From assembly GCF_018294505.1 (NCBI RefSeq), contig NC_057801.1:431424619-431488618 (forward strand): 64,000 nucleotides of DNA, read 5' to 3'. The notes below the pieces were generated by a model, which did not search any database, was not told the DNA's origin, and saw nothing but the letters and a program-made list of their open reading frames with translations. The stretch comes from Triticum aestivum. Its lineage: Eukaryota; Streptophyta; Magnoliopsida; Poales; Poaceae. Positions 10,557 through 23,379 of the stretch are shown here, one piece after another; the first letter of the stretch is position 1, and each line of letters starts with the position of its first letter. Both the position numbers and the translations under genes were made by a program.

Positions 10557-12124
10557 TCATATGGGTATGGGCACTCCCCTTGGCAACTGCCAAGCTTGGG
10601 GGAGGTGCCCCGGTATCGTATCACCATCACACTCCTATCTTTATCGTTTTACTTAGTTCGATCCTTTTAGTAATATCTTGATCTAGTAGATTGAAGTTTT
10701 GGTATCAAGTTGTTTTTAGTTTTGCTTTGTGATCTCTTTATGTAATCAAGTCTGTGAGCTATCTATAATAAAGATTAGTGTTGAGTCAAGGGCTTTGCTA
10801 TCTTGCTATGATCTTGAGAAAGTAGAAAGAATAAAAAGAATAAAAGAGTTCATATTGATCTTATGGATAGTAGTGACTTCACACATAAAAAGTATGAGGC
10901 ATAAAAGTTGTGGAGAGTTGACAAACGTAGTTTTGGTCATCGTTGTAATTAATAGGAAGTAATAAGGAAAGAGAGGTTTTCACATATAAATATACTATCT
11001 TGGACATCTTTTATGATTGTGAGCACTCATTAAGTATGACATGCTAAAAGAGTTGATCTTGGACAAGGAAGACAACATAATGGTTTATGATTTCTCACAT
11101 CTCAGTTAAAGTATATTGTCATTGATCTTCCCAACATGTTGAGCTTGCCTTTCCCCCTCATGCTAGCCAAAATTTCTTGCACCAAGTAGAGATACTACTT
11201 GTGCTTCCAAATATCCCTAAACCCAGTTTTGCCATGAGAGTCCACCATACCTACCTATGGATTGAGTAAGATCCTTCAACTAAGTTGTCATGTTGCAAGC
11301 AATAAAAATTGTTCTAAATATATATGACTTATTAGTGCGGAAAAAATAAGCTTTATACGATCGTGTGATATGGGAGTAATAAAAACGACAGACTGCATAA
11401 TAAAGGTTCATATCACAAGTGGCAATATAAAGTGACGTTCTTTTGCATTAAGATTTTGTGCATCCAACCCTAAAAGCACATGACAACCTCTGCTTCCCTC
11501 TGCGAAGGGCCTATCTTATACTTTATGTTTTTACTTTATGCTTGAGTCAAGGTGATCTTCACCTTTCCCTTTTTCATTTTATCCTTTGGCAAGCTCCTCG
11601 TGTTTGAAAGATCCTGGTATATATATCCAATTGGACGTAAGTTAGCATGAAATATTATTGTTGACATCACCCAAAGGTGAATACGTTGGGAGGCAACACA
11701 ATAAGCCCCTATCTTTCTTAGTGTCCGGTTGAAACTCCATAACCACAAGTATTGCGTGAGTGTTAGCAATTGTAGAAGACTATATGATAGTTGAGTATGT
11801 GGACTTGCTGAAACGCTCTATTCTTGACTCTTTCTGATGTTATGATAAATTGCAATTGCTTCAATGACTGAGATTATAGTTTGTTAGTTCTCAATGAAGT
11901 TTCTGAACCATACTTGACATTGTGAATTGATTGTTACTTGAGCATAAGAAACCATATGACAAAAATATATATATATATATATATATGTTGCTGTTATAAG
12001 AATGATCATGATGCCCTCATGTCCGTATTTTATTTTTATCGACACCTCTATCTCTAAACATGTGGACATATTTTTCGATTTCGGCTTCCGCTTGAGGACA
12101 AGCGAGGTCTAAGCTTGGGGGAGT
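10557..12124 (+). other. 3' non-coding region and polypurine tract of the Fatima-like element
   Basis: About 1.57 kb of AT-rich DNA with no supported ORF. A polypurine-like CAAGCTTGGGGGAGGTG lies at about 10590-10606, and the true polypurine tract (TCTAAGCTTGGGGGAGT) lies at 12108-12124. A (TA)n run is at about 11965-11986. The last 215 bp are duplicated at 3196-3404. The segment about 11010-11748 is absent from the related sequence at 1-592. Confidence 0.75.
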
Positions 12125-14672
12125 TGATACGTCCATTTTGCATCATGCTTTTATACCAATATTTATTGCATTATGGGCTCTTATTACACATTATGTCTCA
12201 ATACTTATGGCTATTCTCTCTTATTTTACAAGGTTTACCATGATGAGGGGGAATGCCGGCAGCTGGAATTCTGGCTGGAAAAGGAGCAAATATTGGAAAC
12301 CTGTTCTGCACAGCTCCAAAAATCCTGAAACTCCACGGAAGTCACTTTTGGAATAATAAGAATTATTGAGCGAAGAAAATACCAAAGGGGGCCCACACCC
12401 TAGCCAGGAGGGTGGGGGCGCCCCCTGTCTCCTGGGCCCCCTGGTGGCCCTCCGATGCCCATCTTCTGCTATATGGAGGCTTTTACCCTGGAAAAAATTA
12501 GAAGCAAGCTTACGGGACGAAACTCCGCCGCCAAGAGGCGGAACCTTGGCGGAACCAATCTAGGGCTCTGGCGGAGCTGTTCTGCCGGGGAAACTTCCTT
12601 CTGGGAGGGGGAAATTATCACCATCGTCATCACCAATGATCCTCTCATAGGGAGGGGGTCAATCTCCATCAACATCTTCACCAACACCATCTCCTCTAAA
12701 AACCCTAGTTCATCTCTTGTATCAAAACCACAAATTGGTACTTGTGGGTTGCTAGTAGTGTTGATTACTCCTTGTAGTTGATGCTAATTGGTTTACTTGG
12801 TGGAAGATCATATGTTAAGATCCTTAATGTATATTAATACTCATCTGATTATGAACATGAATATGCTTTGTGAGTAGTTACGTTTGTTCCTGAGGACATG
12901 GGTGAAGTCTTGCTATTAGTAGTCATGTGAATTTGGTATTCGTTCGATATTTTGATGAGACGTATGTTGTCTCTCCTCTAATGGTGTTATGTGAACGTCG
13001 ACTACATGACACTTCACCATTACTTGGGCCTAGAGGAAGGCATTGGGAAGTAATAAGTAGATGATGGGTTGCTAGAGTGACAGAAGCTTAAACCCTAGTT
13101 TATGCGTTGCTTCGTAAGGGGCTGATTTGGATCCATGTATCTAATGATGTGGTTAGGTTTACTAGGGCCGGGCCGGCAAAATCCGGGGCCTTGTGCGAAA
13201 CTAAAAAATGAGGCCCTATCTCACAAAAATGAAAATTGAACTAACGAGCAATTATAGTATATGTATCTCACAGAAAAATGTAATTAATAAAATAAAATTG
13301 ACGTTATACAGTAGCATATATCAATTGGAGTTGGAGATCATGCATCAATGTTTGCCAATTAGACGAACCGTCTAACTCACCTAATTTTGGGTCCTATGAT
13401 CTTTAAACACGGAAGTAAGAAGTAAGAACCAATCTCTAACGAAGTAACGATCCCTGCCAATAGTTAATTACAAAATTAGAAATTAGTAGTAAGAACCGAG
13501 GTTAATTAAAAGAAGGACTCGCTATGCAGTAATCATCTGGTAGGAGGCTAGAGTCGGTCATCGATCGATCCAAATTTGAGAGATGACAGAGGAGGCGAGG
13601 AAGGCAACAGCAGCAGCGGCCGGTCGCCTTGAGACGTTCCTTTCCTTCCTATAGCCACGAGCCCACAGCCGTCGCCCCACGATCGAGAGTTTCCAGTTCT
13701 CACGATCCTGAATTCCCTATCTGTTGTAGCGATCGACAAGTACAGGCCTCATCGAGTACAAGGAGTTGAGGAGGAGTCGAGGACGACGAGGAGATCAGGA
13801 TTCAGGAGAAGTTCTTGTTTCAGGGTTCAGGCTTTCAGCGTTGGTCACTGCCGTTGTTTTAGCGCTCGTCACTGCCGTCGTTTTATTGTTTGAGCGTTGG
13901 TCGCTGCCACGCCGCCCTTTCAGCGCTAGAGTCGAGGTCTTGACGAGATCATAGATCGGACTTGAGATTGGAGAACGATCCCAATTACCGAACGACTGAT
14001 CCCTTTTCAGCGCTCGATGGATGCTCTCGTGCCCTCTCGACTTTCGCTACGAATACAGTACAACATAGAGCGGGAAAGCCCACTCCAGAGCCCAGTAGCC
14101 CAGTAGTGCACAAGTTTTTCTTTAATACTAGGCATGTGCAAAAAAATTGGGGCCCCCCAGAATTTTGGGCCCTGTGCGGGCCGCACTTTTGGAACCACTG
14201 TGGGCCCGGCCTTGAGGTTTACCTTAATACTTCTTTTGTAGTTGTGGGTGCTTGCAATAGGGGTTAATCATAAGTGGGATGCTTGTCCAAGTAAGGGCAG
14301 TAACCAAGCACCGGTCCACCCACATATCAAATTATGAAAGTACCAAACGCGAATCATATGAGCGTGATGAAAACTAGCTTGATGATAATTCCCATGTGTC
14401 CTCGGGAGCGCTTTTCTCATTATAAGAAATTATCCAGGCTTGTCCTTTGCTACAAAAAGGATTGGGCCACCTTGCTGCACTTTATTTACTTTCATTGCTT
14501 GTTACCCGTTACAAATTATCTTATCACAAAACTATCTGTTACCTACAATTTCAGTGCTTGCAGAGAAAACCTTACTGAAAACCGCTTGTCATTTCCTTCT
14601 GCTCCTTGTTGGGTTCGACACTCTTACTTATCGAAAGGACTACGATAGATCCCCTATACTTGTGGGTCATCA
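12125..14672 (+). repeat. Right LTR of the Fatima-like element, enlarged by a hAT insertion
   Basis: It begins TGATACGTCCATTTTGC and ends TGTGGGTCATCA. Removal of the 1,052-bp hAT element and one 8-bp target duplication leaves 1,488 bp, colinear with 3405-4904. Confidence 0.92.
13163..14214. mobile_element. Non-autonomous hAT element inside the LTR
   Basis: The insert starts TAGGGCCGGGCC and ends GGCCCGGCCTTG, giving imperfect terminal inverted repeats (10 of 12 positions). It is flanked by a perfect 8-bp target duplication AGGTTTAC (13155-13162 and 14215-14222); the uninterrupted site is visible in the other LTR near 4450. Eight-bp duplications and termini of the form C/T-A-G-G-G are diagnostic of hAT transposons. 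At 1,052 bp with no transposase-like ORF it must depend on an enzyme supplied in trans. Confidence 0.88.
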
Positions 14673-15510
14673 ACCACCGCCCCCACCCTGAACCCTAAGA
14701 TAGATAGTGGGGTACCACTCCGGCAAGCCCTCCTCCCCGCTGCGGCTAGTTCTTCCTTAACTCCGGCGAGCCCCTCCACCCCCTGAAAATTGACTGACCC
14801 AAAAGTCGATTCAGTCGACTGAAGTGTAGCTAAATCGGAGCAACATCGCAAGTAAGAGCAAGAGAGAGAGCAGCAGCACGAGCAAGAGCAAGAGCAAGAG
14901 CAATAGCAAGAGCAGACGAGGCAGGTGACCGAGAGCAAGAGAAGAGCAGCAGTGCGAGCAAGAGCTAAAGTAGCAGCAGCTCCTACTGATGTGGACGTCG
15001 CCGCCGAGGGAGCGATGCAGTGGAGGAAGTTGCCGGCGACGCTGCCATGGATGGAGTCGCGTCGTGTCGGCTCAGGACCGAGCGCCGGCAGCATCGTGAG
15101 ATCGAATCAAGAAGAAAATGTGGCGATTAGTGTACAACCTCTTTGGTGGCGTTGATTAGGCCGCAGCTTCATCCGAGGAAACAGTGATGATGCTGCTCTT
15201 CCGGTGGTGTAGGTGAAGATGGCGGCATGGGAATGGAGGTGGCGCGAAAGACGAGGGGAACGTCGGGGCAGCTCCTTGGAGGTGGAGGACGGGGTGGCTG
15301 AACCGGCGGGACGACGAGATCGACGACAGATCCTCATCTGGTACGATGGATGAGGGATGTCGAGGTGCTGCTGTGGACGACGACGTCGGGGAAGAGGCTC
15401 TGGCTGGGTGGTGGACGGAGGAGGGTGTGGGGCTTTGCGGGTTTTCGCGGCCTCGGTGTACGAATGGGTGGGCGGATGGGATGGGAGTGGGGAACCATGG
15501 CTTAGGGACG
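14673..15510 (-). pseudogene. Possible 5' part of a gene cut off by the retrotransposon edge
   Basis: This GC-rich block contrasts with the AT-rich DNA to its right. Read on the minus strand it resembles a plant 5' exon region. A short frame begins MRICRRSRRPAGS at 15337. A second begins MLPALGPEPTRRD at 15094 and continues past the retrotransposon boundary into the LTR. The second contains a low-complexity Cys/Ser run encoded by a degenerate trinucleotide tract (about 14865-14925). No domain is recognised. The block ends exactly where the LTR begins, so anything downstream on the minus strand has been separated or lost. It could equally be a fragment of an unrecognised DNA transposon. Confidence 0.3.
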
Positions 15511-15935
15511 CGCTTGTCCGAAATGTGGGGTAAGTTATGAAAGTACCCCCACCGATTTGAGGCGGTTCTTTCGGTTCAGGGGTATCACGGGCATTTTGTG
15601 TGTCGGGATTTCACAGGATGTGGGAGTTTTCTCGCGCGTTATAATTTTTGGAATAGCAAGGCGCCGATTGAGATGGAGGGAGTTGTCAGAGCACAATGAG
15701 ACAAAGATATATCTTAAATATTTCAGGCTAACAAGGCGCGGGTTGAAATTTCCGGACAAGCCTAACGTGTAGCGTACCAAATCAATTCGCACTACAAATG
15801 GCATTCAAAACTTTGAATTCATGTTATGTTCAATTAAAATATTTCGCTACGTGTATAATGCATGCAACCTACTACTCAAATGAACATTTTAGTGCATTCC
15901 AAATGTATATACTACCGCTTCAATATGAAATAAAT

Positions 15936-16057
15936 TTGAATTCGTTTCTCTATTTGAATAAGATCTACAATAATTATTGTTGTGAAGTCAAACCATTTGA
16001 ATTCGTTTCTCTATTTTAATACCATCTACAATCATCATTATTGTCAAGTTAAACCAC
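15936..16057. repeat. Two-copy 61-bp tandem repeat
   Basis: Units start at 15936 and 15997, both with TTGAATTCGTTTCTCTATTT, and continue alike through ATCTACAAT to AAACCA. Confidence 0.75.
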
Positions 16058-16284
16058 CGTTTGTGCATTATCTTCACAGCACACCACATGATTAGTCTCG
16101 AGTTACATATGAACTATGTGTACTATATGAACTCGAACTCGATTTTTTGAATCCACTTTATGTCGATTTCAAATCACAGTACATTTCAAGCTCTAGCTAG
16201 ATCTTCATAATCTAAACCATGTCTCATTTGTATAATGTGTTTATCACATAATGTATGGTGCCCCGCCCCCTACGCCTACAAGTA

Positions 16285-16510
16285 TTTAGATGTGAGTTGC
16301 AAACACCACACATTACCACAAATTCAAATAAAATGTGAGAATGTTCGATATATAGTATTGTTTAGATTGTTCGATATTTAGTTGTAAGCTGCAAACGCCA
16401 CACATTATCACAAATTCAAATAAAATGTGAGATTGTTTGATGTATAGTATGGTTTAGATTGTTCAACATTTAGCTGTGAGTTGCAAACGCCATGCATTAT
16501 CACATTATGG
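16285..16510. repeat. 92-bp tandem repeat, about 2.5 copies
   Basis: Units start at 16285, 16377 and 16469 (TTTAGnTGTnAGnTGCAAAC). They contain CACAAATTCAAATAAAATG in the two complete copies. The third copy is truncated. Confidence 0.8.
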
Positions 16511-17226
16511 TATAACATGTGCAAAACCACAACATGCGTATCACCGCTATATTCATGCATGCATATGTTTATAGCACTATGAACTCCTATTCAAATATAA
16601 GGATCCACTTTCATATCAAATTATGATCTTTGTTAGTCTCTTACACCCACACAATCCTCTAACCTTTGTAGCTACCACTAACTTTCTAGCGTGCATGCAC
16701 ACGCCCTCCTCGCCCTCCCCGTCCCTCAGCATTCTATCCATCGCGCACATTCATTTTTTAGGCCGTTCTCCCACAGTCTCCACAACTCCTTTCTGACACA
16801 TATCGATCAATAAACCTCTCCAGTGATGTCTGCCTACAACATACACATGCACCTTCAATCTCCTCCTTTATGTGTCCATGCCTCATGTCTCTCATATGGT
16901 CCCACACACGTGTAAACTCTCGACCCTCTTTTCATTGATCTCACAACTGCACACTCCTCCCCCTATATAGCTAGTAGCTGGGCCTGTCGCACCACCTCCT
17001 AGCTCTATTCTCTCTGTCTATCCGTCTCGCTGGGCCTTATTTGCCTCTAACAAATGGATGTACACCGATAGATCTCCCGCTATACATATAGATAGCTATG
17101 TCCTTATAACTCGTTTTTCCCCACGTGTCGATCGATCTACCTCATTAGTTATGTCTCTCCCTTCCTCCGACAAACAACAACTGATCTACCGATCTAGTTA
17201 GGTTTGCTTACCAAACACATGGTTCA

Positions 17227-18114
17227 TGTCGGTGTTCTAGGAACGGGGGTCCCCAGACTTGCCTGCCTGTGGCCTGCGGTGTGGCTCAACCAGTGGCCCA
17301 GTACGTCCCGTCTTCATCAACCAACACTCAAGACCCTCGCGAGGGGCCAAGCCTCGTGGGGCGGATGACACAAGGCCTCCTCAGGAGTGGCCTCACCAGG
17401 CAGGCTAGCGAGGAGGCGGAGAGATCAAGGCAAGGGGTACATTGCGAGGTCCTCGTGACGCAAGCCATGCCGACCAAGTCAAGGCAGGCGCCAGCCGGGT
17501 GCCAGCCCGCGCAGTGTCCTCGTTTCATCTTTCGTGCTAAGGGGGCAAGCGTAGGCGTGGAGTACTGAGGCATCAGGCAAAAGTTTTCATATCGGTGCAA
17601 CAAGACCAAGACCAGCAGGACGGCAGGATGGAGGTCACCATGGAGCCAAAGACGGCGTCACCACCAGCGCCTTTGGCAGGCGAAGACCACCTTTAGTCAG
17701 GATAGCTTGTACTAGTTGTCCCCTTTCAAAATGGCTGTTATTGGATCCCTTCCCGTTCAATATTTGGGAAGAGGAACAGGGCCTCTATAAATAGGGCTAG
17801 CCACCACAGTAGAAGGGGGGAACCCAGTTCATCTACACACCACCAAGCACAAGAACACCTCTCCTCGCGAGGCTGGTCTTCCCTTGTACTGTCCATCTTC
17901 AGCCCAAGAGGCAATCCACCACACCACACACAGGAGTAGGGTATTACACCACAACGGTGGCCCAAACCTGTATAAATCTTGTGTCTCTTGTGTTGTTCAT
18001 CGAGCTAGCTTAGAGATCGTGACGAGGCTGAGGGCGTGTTTTGGTAGGGAGAGATCTTCATGCGCACCCTAGTGTTCGAACCTTAAGGGTTTTGTCGGAA
18101 CCTGATATCCGACA
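17227..18114 (+). repeat. Left 888-bp LTR
   Basis: It starts TGTCGGTGTTCT and ends ATATCCGACA. TATA box TATAAATAG lies at 17786-17794, in the expected promoter position for an LTR. The sequence TTTGGCGCGCTAGGTAGCGG directly after it (18115 onward) is the probable primer-binding site; the tRNA was not assigned. Confidence 0.92.
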
Positions 18115-18186
18115 TTTGGCGCGCTAGGTAGCGGTGCGCCAAAATCTTCTTTCCGCTGATCCGCGTCCCATCGCTTTGTCGCATCC

Positions 18187-19681
18187 ATGCCGGACGCTCG
18201 TCGAGCCCGCGCCGAGCGCCGGGCTGCTCTCGCCGCTCGCGTCGCCCAGACGGCTCCTGTCGGCGCGCCTCACCGTCGTTCTCCATTGTCTGCCGCCAAC
18301 GCCACCACCGGCCCGGCGGGGAACAAGCAGCAAGCGTCCTCACTGCACCCCTCGGTGTGGCGGGAAGGCCGCACCGCCACCCCGTCGCTGACCCCAGCTG
18401 GTTCGTCGTCCGACGCTCGTCGTGCCCCCATAGATGCGTAGGCCATGCTGCTTCTGGCACGTGAGCTCCTGCACTACCGCCTCGTCGACGACGTCTATGA
18501 AGAATGGCTTGCCCACATCACCGAGCTCGTCAGCACTGCAGGGGGCTCTATCGCGCCGTCCCGCTTGCTGCCTCGCCCTCCGCTAGGTGCGGGCGACGTG
18601 GCTTAGGGAGCGCCTCCACCACCTCTGCCCCAAGACGGTGCCCTGGCTCCAAGGCATGCGGCCCTTGGATGTGACCCACCGCATCCAGCGCCCCCGCGAC
18701 AAGAAAAAAGTTGCCAAGAAATCCCTCGGCCTCAGGAAGGCGTCCCCGTGCTCCCTGCACCAGTGCGACAAGATCGCATACAGCCGCTGGAGGCGCTGCG
18801 CTGGTACCATAAAGAGCAAGCTCTGCATCAGCAAAGGGCTCCGGTAACCACAGCGAGTTGCCGCGCCTTCACCACCGAGCTGCGTAGCGTCGCCTGACAG
18901 GGCAAGTTCAAGCCAGACCTGCCTCCTCGCTATGGCGGCACCGCCGACACTGCGGAGTTCTTGCAGCTCTATGAGCTGAGCATCGAGGCGGCCAACAGAG
19001 ACGAGAAGGTCATGGTGAACTGGTTTCCCATGGCGCTCAAGGACGGTGCCCGCACGTGGCTCCTGAACCTGCCTCCTGGCTCAATCTCCTCCTAGGACGA
19101 GATGCGCAGCCGCTTCATCGCCAAATTCCAGGGCACTCGCAACCGCCCCCAGGCCACGGGTGACCTGCGCCGCATCAAGCAGCAACCTGGGGAGACCCTG
19201 CAGAAATACATCGAGCGCTTCAACAGCGCTTGCCTCAAGATCCCCAAGGTGACGGACGAGGCCGTCATCTCGGTGTTCTCTGATGGCGTCCGTGACATCA
19301 AGATGAAGGAGGAGCTCACCATCCACGAGGAGTTGTGCACATCCCTGGAGTTGTTCAACCTGGCAACCAAGTGCGCAAGAGCTGAGGAGGGACGCCTCTC
19401 CCTCCTCGAGCTTCCAGCTGCCGACCCAAAAGAGAAGAAGACAAAAGCCAAGAACATGAAGCGCAAGGGAGTAGCCGTGCTTGCGGCAGAACCAGACACA
19501 AAACAGCAGGGACCACCCGGAGTCGTCCAAGGGCAGCTGACCGTTCTGCGCCTACCACAACCTCCACACCCACAACACTAGAGACTGCCAGGAGCTCAGG
19601 GCCGTTCAAGAAGGATGCTTCGGTCGACGCCCCGAGCGCAACGACCGGGGCTACGACCGAGGAGGAGGATGAGGCGGAGGA
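18187..19681 (+). pseudogene. Gag of the Tat-type element, broken by stops and an insertion
   Basis: One frame can be followed from the ATG at 18187 (MPDARRARAERRAAL) to about 19540, with four premature stops (near 18439, 18604, 18895 and 19093). Each is explicable by a C-to-T or G-to-A change, such as TGG to TAG before DEMRSRFIAKF. The Gag core is clear (TWLLNLPPGSISS, FIAKFQGTRNRPQATGDL, QQPGETLQKYIERFN). After a frameshift a zinc-finger-like CAYHNLHTHNTRDCQEL is encoded near 19547-19600. The reading then enters the nested element at 19682. Gag would have packaged the element RNA. This copy cannot make the protein. Confidence 0.8.
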
Positions 19682-21297
19682 TGATGTCTACTACACAACC
19701 TTCTTCTTGTAGACGTTGTTGGGCTTGCAAGTGCACATGTTTGTAGGACGGTAGCAAATTTCCCTCAAGTGGATGACCTAAGGTTTGTCAATCCGTTGGA
19801 GGCGTAGTATGAAGATGTTCTCTCTCAAACAACTATGCAACCAAATAACAAAGAGTCTCTTGTGTCCCCAACACACCCGATACAATGGTAAATTGTATAG
19901 GTGCACTAGTTCGGCGAAGAGATGGTGATACAAGTGCAAAATAGATAGTAGATAAAGGTTTTTGTAATCTGAAATAATAAAAACAGCAAGGTAGCGAGCG
20001 ATAAAAGTGAGCGTAAATGGTATTGCAATGATAGGAAACAAGGCCTAGGGTTCATACTTTCACTAGTGCAAGTTCTCTCAACAATAATAACATAGATAGA
20101 TCATATAACAATCCCTCAACATGCAACAAAGAGTCACTCCAAAGCCACTAATAGCGGAGAATAAACGAAGAGATTATGGTAGGGTACAAAACCACCTCAA
20201 AGTTATTCTTTCGGATCAATCTATTCAAGAGTTCGTACTAGAATAACACCTTAAGACACAAATCAACCAAAACCCTAATGTCACCTAGATACTCCATTGT
20301 CACCTAAGTATCCGTGGGCATGATTATACGATATGCATCACACAATCTCAGATTCATCTATTCAACCAACACAAAGTACTTCAAAGAGTGCCCCAAAGTT
20401 TCTACCGGAGAGTCAAGAACGTGTGCCAACCCCTATGCATAGGTTCATGGGTTGAACCCGCAAGTTGGTCACCAAAACATACATCAAGAGGCACATGATA
20501 TCCCATTGTCACCACAGATAAGCACAGCAAGACATACATCAAGTGTTCTCATAAAAGAGTCAATCCGATAATATAACTTCAAAGGGGAAACTCAATTCAT
20601 CACAAGAGAGTAGAGGGGGAGAAACATCATAAGTTCCAACTACAATAGCAAAGCTCGGGATACATCAAGATGGTGCCATAGAGGGAACACGAGAGAGAGA
20701 GATCAAACACATAGCTACTGGTACATACCCTCAGCCTCGAGGGTGAACTACTCCCTCCTCGTCATGGAGAGCGCCAGGATGATGAAGATGCCCACCGGTG
20801 AAAGATCCCCCCCTTCGGCAGGGTGCCGGGAAGGGCTCTCGAGAGGTTTTTGGTGGCTACAGAGGCTTGCGATGGCGGAACTCCCGATCTATCTTCTCCG
20901 TGGATGTTTTTAGGGTATATGGGACTATATAGGCGAAAGAAGTCGGTCGGGAGGTGTTCGAGGGGTCCATGAGACAGGGGGGCGCCTAGTAGGGGGGGCC
21001 GCCCCCTATCTCCTGGGCTCCTCGAGTATCTTCTAACGTGGACTCCAAGTCTCCAGGATGATAATCTTCCAAAAAATCACGTTGCCGAAGGTTTCATTCC
21101 GTTTGGACTCCGTTTGATATTCCCTTTCTTCGAAATACTGAAACAGGCAATAAAACAGCAATATGGGTTGGGCCTCCGGTTAATAGGTTAGTCCCAAAAG
21201 TAATATAAAAGTGTATAATAAATCCCATAATCATTCAAAACAGGTAATATACTAGCATGGAACAATCAAAAATTATAGATACATTGGAGACGTATCA
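19682..21297 (-). repeat. 3' LTR of the nested Sabrina-like element
   Basis: Read on the minus strand it runs from TGATACGTCTCC (at 21297) to GTAGTAGACATCA (at 19682), 1,616 bp. It is shorter than its partner mainly because its GA/CT microsatellite (about 20690-20703) has only a few repeats. Confidence 0.93.
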
Positions 21298-23379
21298 AGC
21301 ATCCCCAAGCTTAATTCCTTCTCGTCCTCGAGTAGGTAAATGATAAAAACAGAATTTTTGATGTGGAATGCTACCTAGCATGAATCTCAATGTAATTTTC
21401 TTTAATGTGGCATGAATGTTCAGATCCAAATGATTCAAAATAAAAGCTTACAAAACATAAAAATAGTAATGCTTCAAAGCATACTAACAAATAATTATGC
21501 CCTATCAAAATAGCATAGCCAAAGAAAGCTTATCCCTACAAAGTCATATAGTTAGGCCATGCTTCATTTTCATTACACAAAATAGTCCCATCATGCACAA
21601 CCCCGAAGACGAGCCGAGCAATTGTTTCATACTTTTTAACGCGCTTCAGTTTTTTTAACTCTTACGCAATACATGAGCGCAAGCCATGGACATAGCACTA
21701 TGGTGGTAGATGGTGGTGGTTGTGAGGACAAAAAGTAGGAGAAGATAGTCTCACATCAACTAGGCATATCAACGGGCTATGGAGATGCCCATCAATAGAT
21801 ATCAATGTGAGTGAGTAGGGATTGCCATGCAACGGATGCACTAGAGCTATAAATATATGAAAGCTCAACAAAAGAAACTAAGTGGGTGTGCATCCAACTT
21901 GCTTGCTCACGAAGACCTAGGGCACTTTGAGGAAGCCCATCATTGGAATATACAAGCCAAGTTCTATAATAAAAAATTCCCACTAGTATATGAAAGTGAC
22001 AACCTATGAGACTCTCTATCATGAAGATCATGGTGCTATTTTTGAAGCACAAGTGTGGAAAAAGAGATAGTAGCAATTGTCCCTTCTCTCTTTTTCTCTC
22101 TTTTTATTTTTTTTCTCTTTCTCTTTTTTTTCTTTTCTCTTTTTTCTTTCTTTTTTTTCTTTTTTTTCTTTTTGGTGGGCTTCTTTGGCCTCTTTTATTT
22201 TTATAAAGTCCGAAGTCTCATCCCGACTTGTGGGGGAATCATAGCCTTCATCATCCTTTCCTCACTAGGACAATGCTCTAATAATGAATATCATCACACT
22301 TTTATGGATTTACAACTCAAGAATTACAACTCAAAGCTAGAACAAGATATGACTCTATATGAATGGCTCCGGCGGTGTACCGGGATATGCAATGAATCAA
22401 GAACGACATGTATGAAAATTATGAAGGTGGCCTTGCCACAAATACAATGTCAACTACATGATCATGCAAAAAGCAATATGACAATGATGAAACGTTTCAT
22501 AATAAACGAAACAGTGGAAAGTTGCATGGCAATATATCTCGGAATGGCTACAGAAATGCCATAATAGGTAGGTATGGTGGTTGTTTTGAGGAAGGTAAAT
22601 AAAGGGTTTATGATACCGGCGAAAGTTGCGCGGTAATAAGAGAGGCTAGCAAAGTGGAAGAATGAGTGTGTGTATATCCATGGACTCACATTAGTCATAA
22701 AGAACTCATATACTTATTGCAAAAGTCTACTTAGCCCTCTAAGCAAAGTACTACTACGCATGCCCCAAGAGGGATAGATTGGTAGGAAAAGACCATCGCT
22801 CGTCCCCGACTGCCACTCATAAGGAAGACAATCAAAAGATCACCTCATGCAACAAACTTGTCACACAACTTTTACCATACGTGCATGCTACGGGACTTGC
22901 CAACTTCAACAAAAGTATTTCTCAATTTCATAATTACCCACTAGCATGACCCTAACATTACTACCTTTATATCTCAAAACAATTATCAAGCATCAAGTTG
23001 ATCATAGCATCCAATTCACTTCCTATGATAGTTTTCATTCAAATTACCATGCTGTTTAAGACTCTCAAAATAATATAAGTGAAGCATGAGAGACTAGCAA
23101 TTTCTTCAAAATATAACCACCGTCGTGCTCTAAAAGATATAAGTGAAGTACTAGAGCAAACGACAAACTACTCCGAAAGATATAAGTGAAGATCAAAGAG
23201 TAGCTTAAATAATTATGCAACTATGTAAAGACTCTCTCTCATTAAATAATTTCAGATCTTGGTATCTTATTCAAACAGCAAGTAAAACAAAATAACATTG
23301 CAAGGATAGCACAACTCATGTGAAGAAGCAAAAACTTAGGTTCAACCGATACTAACCGATAGTTGTTTGAAGAAGAAAG

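Larger units (their letters stand above)
3405..14672 (+). mobile_element. Athila-type Ty3/Gypsy retrotransposon (Fatima-like, tentative)
   Basis: The element has LTRs at 3405-4904 and 12125-14672 (the latter enlarged by a hAT insertion), a tRNA-Asp primer site and a polypurine tract. Its degenerate gag-protease-RT-RNaseH-integrase order is typical of Ty3/Gypsy, and it has an extra 3' ORF. The left LTR is preceded by another internal 3' end of the same family (3196-3404). The block is therefore the right part of a tandem LTR-internal-LTR-internal-LTR array, and no clean target duplication flanks it. Many in-frame stops and frameshifts mark it as inactive. The right boundary is ...GGGTCATCA at 14672. 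Confidence 0.9.
15511..17226. other. AT-rich low-copy-like DNA with short tandem repeats
   Basis: No ORF, LTR end or transposon terminus can be supported here. It holds two small tandem repeats, described separately, and a pyrimidine-rich stretch from about 16900 with many CTC/TCT motifs. The pyrimidine-rich stretch resumes after the retrotransposon at 33149, so 17226 and 33149 were once adjacent. Confidence 0.5.

Noticed and set aside
15789..15800. CACTA-like terminus (CACTACAAATGG)
   Set aside because: No matching inverted end or 3-bp duplication was found.
22055..22564. 169-codon plus-strand frame rich in Phe, Leu and Ser
   Set aside because: It is produced by the pyrimidine run of the nested element's 3' non-coding region, on the strand opposite to that element's transcript.
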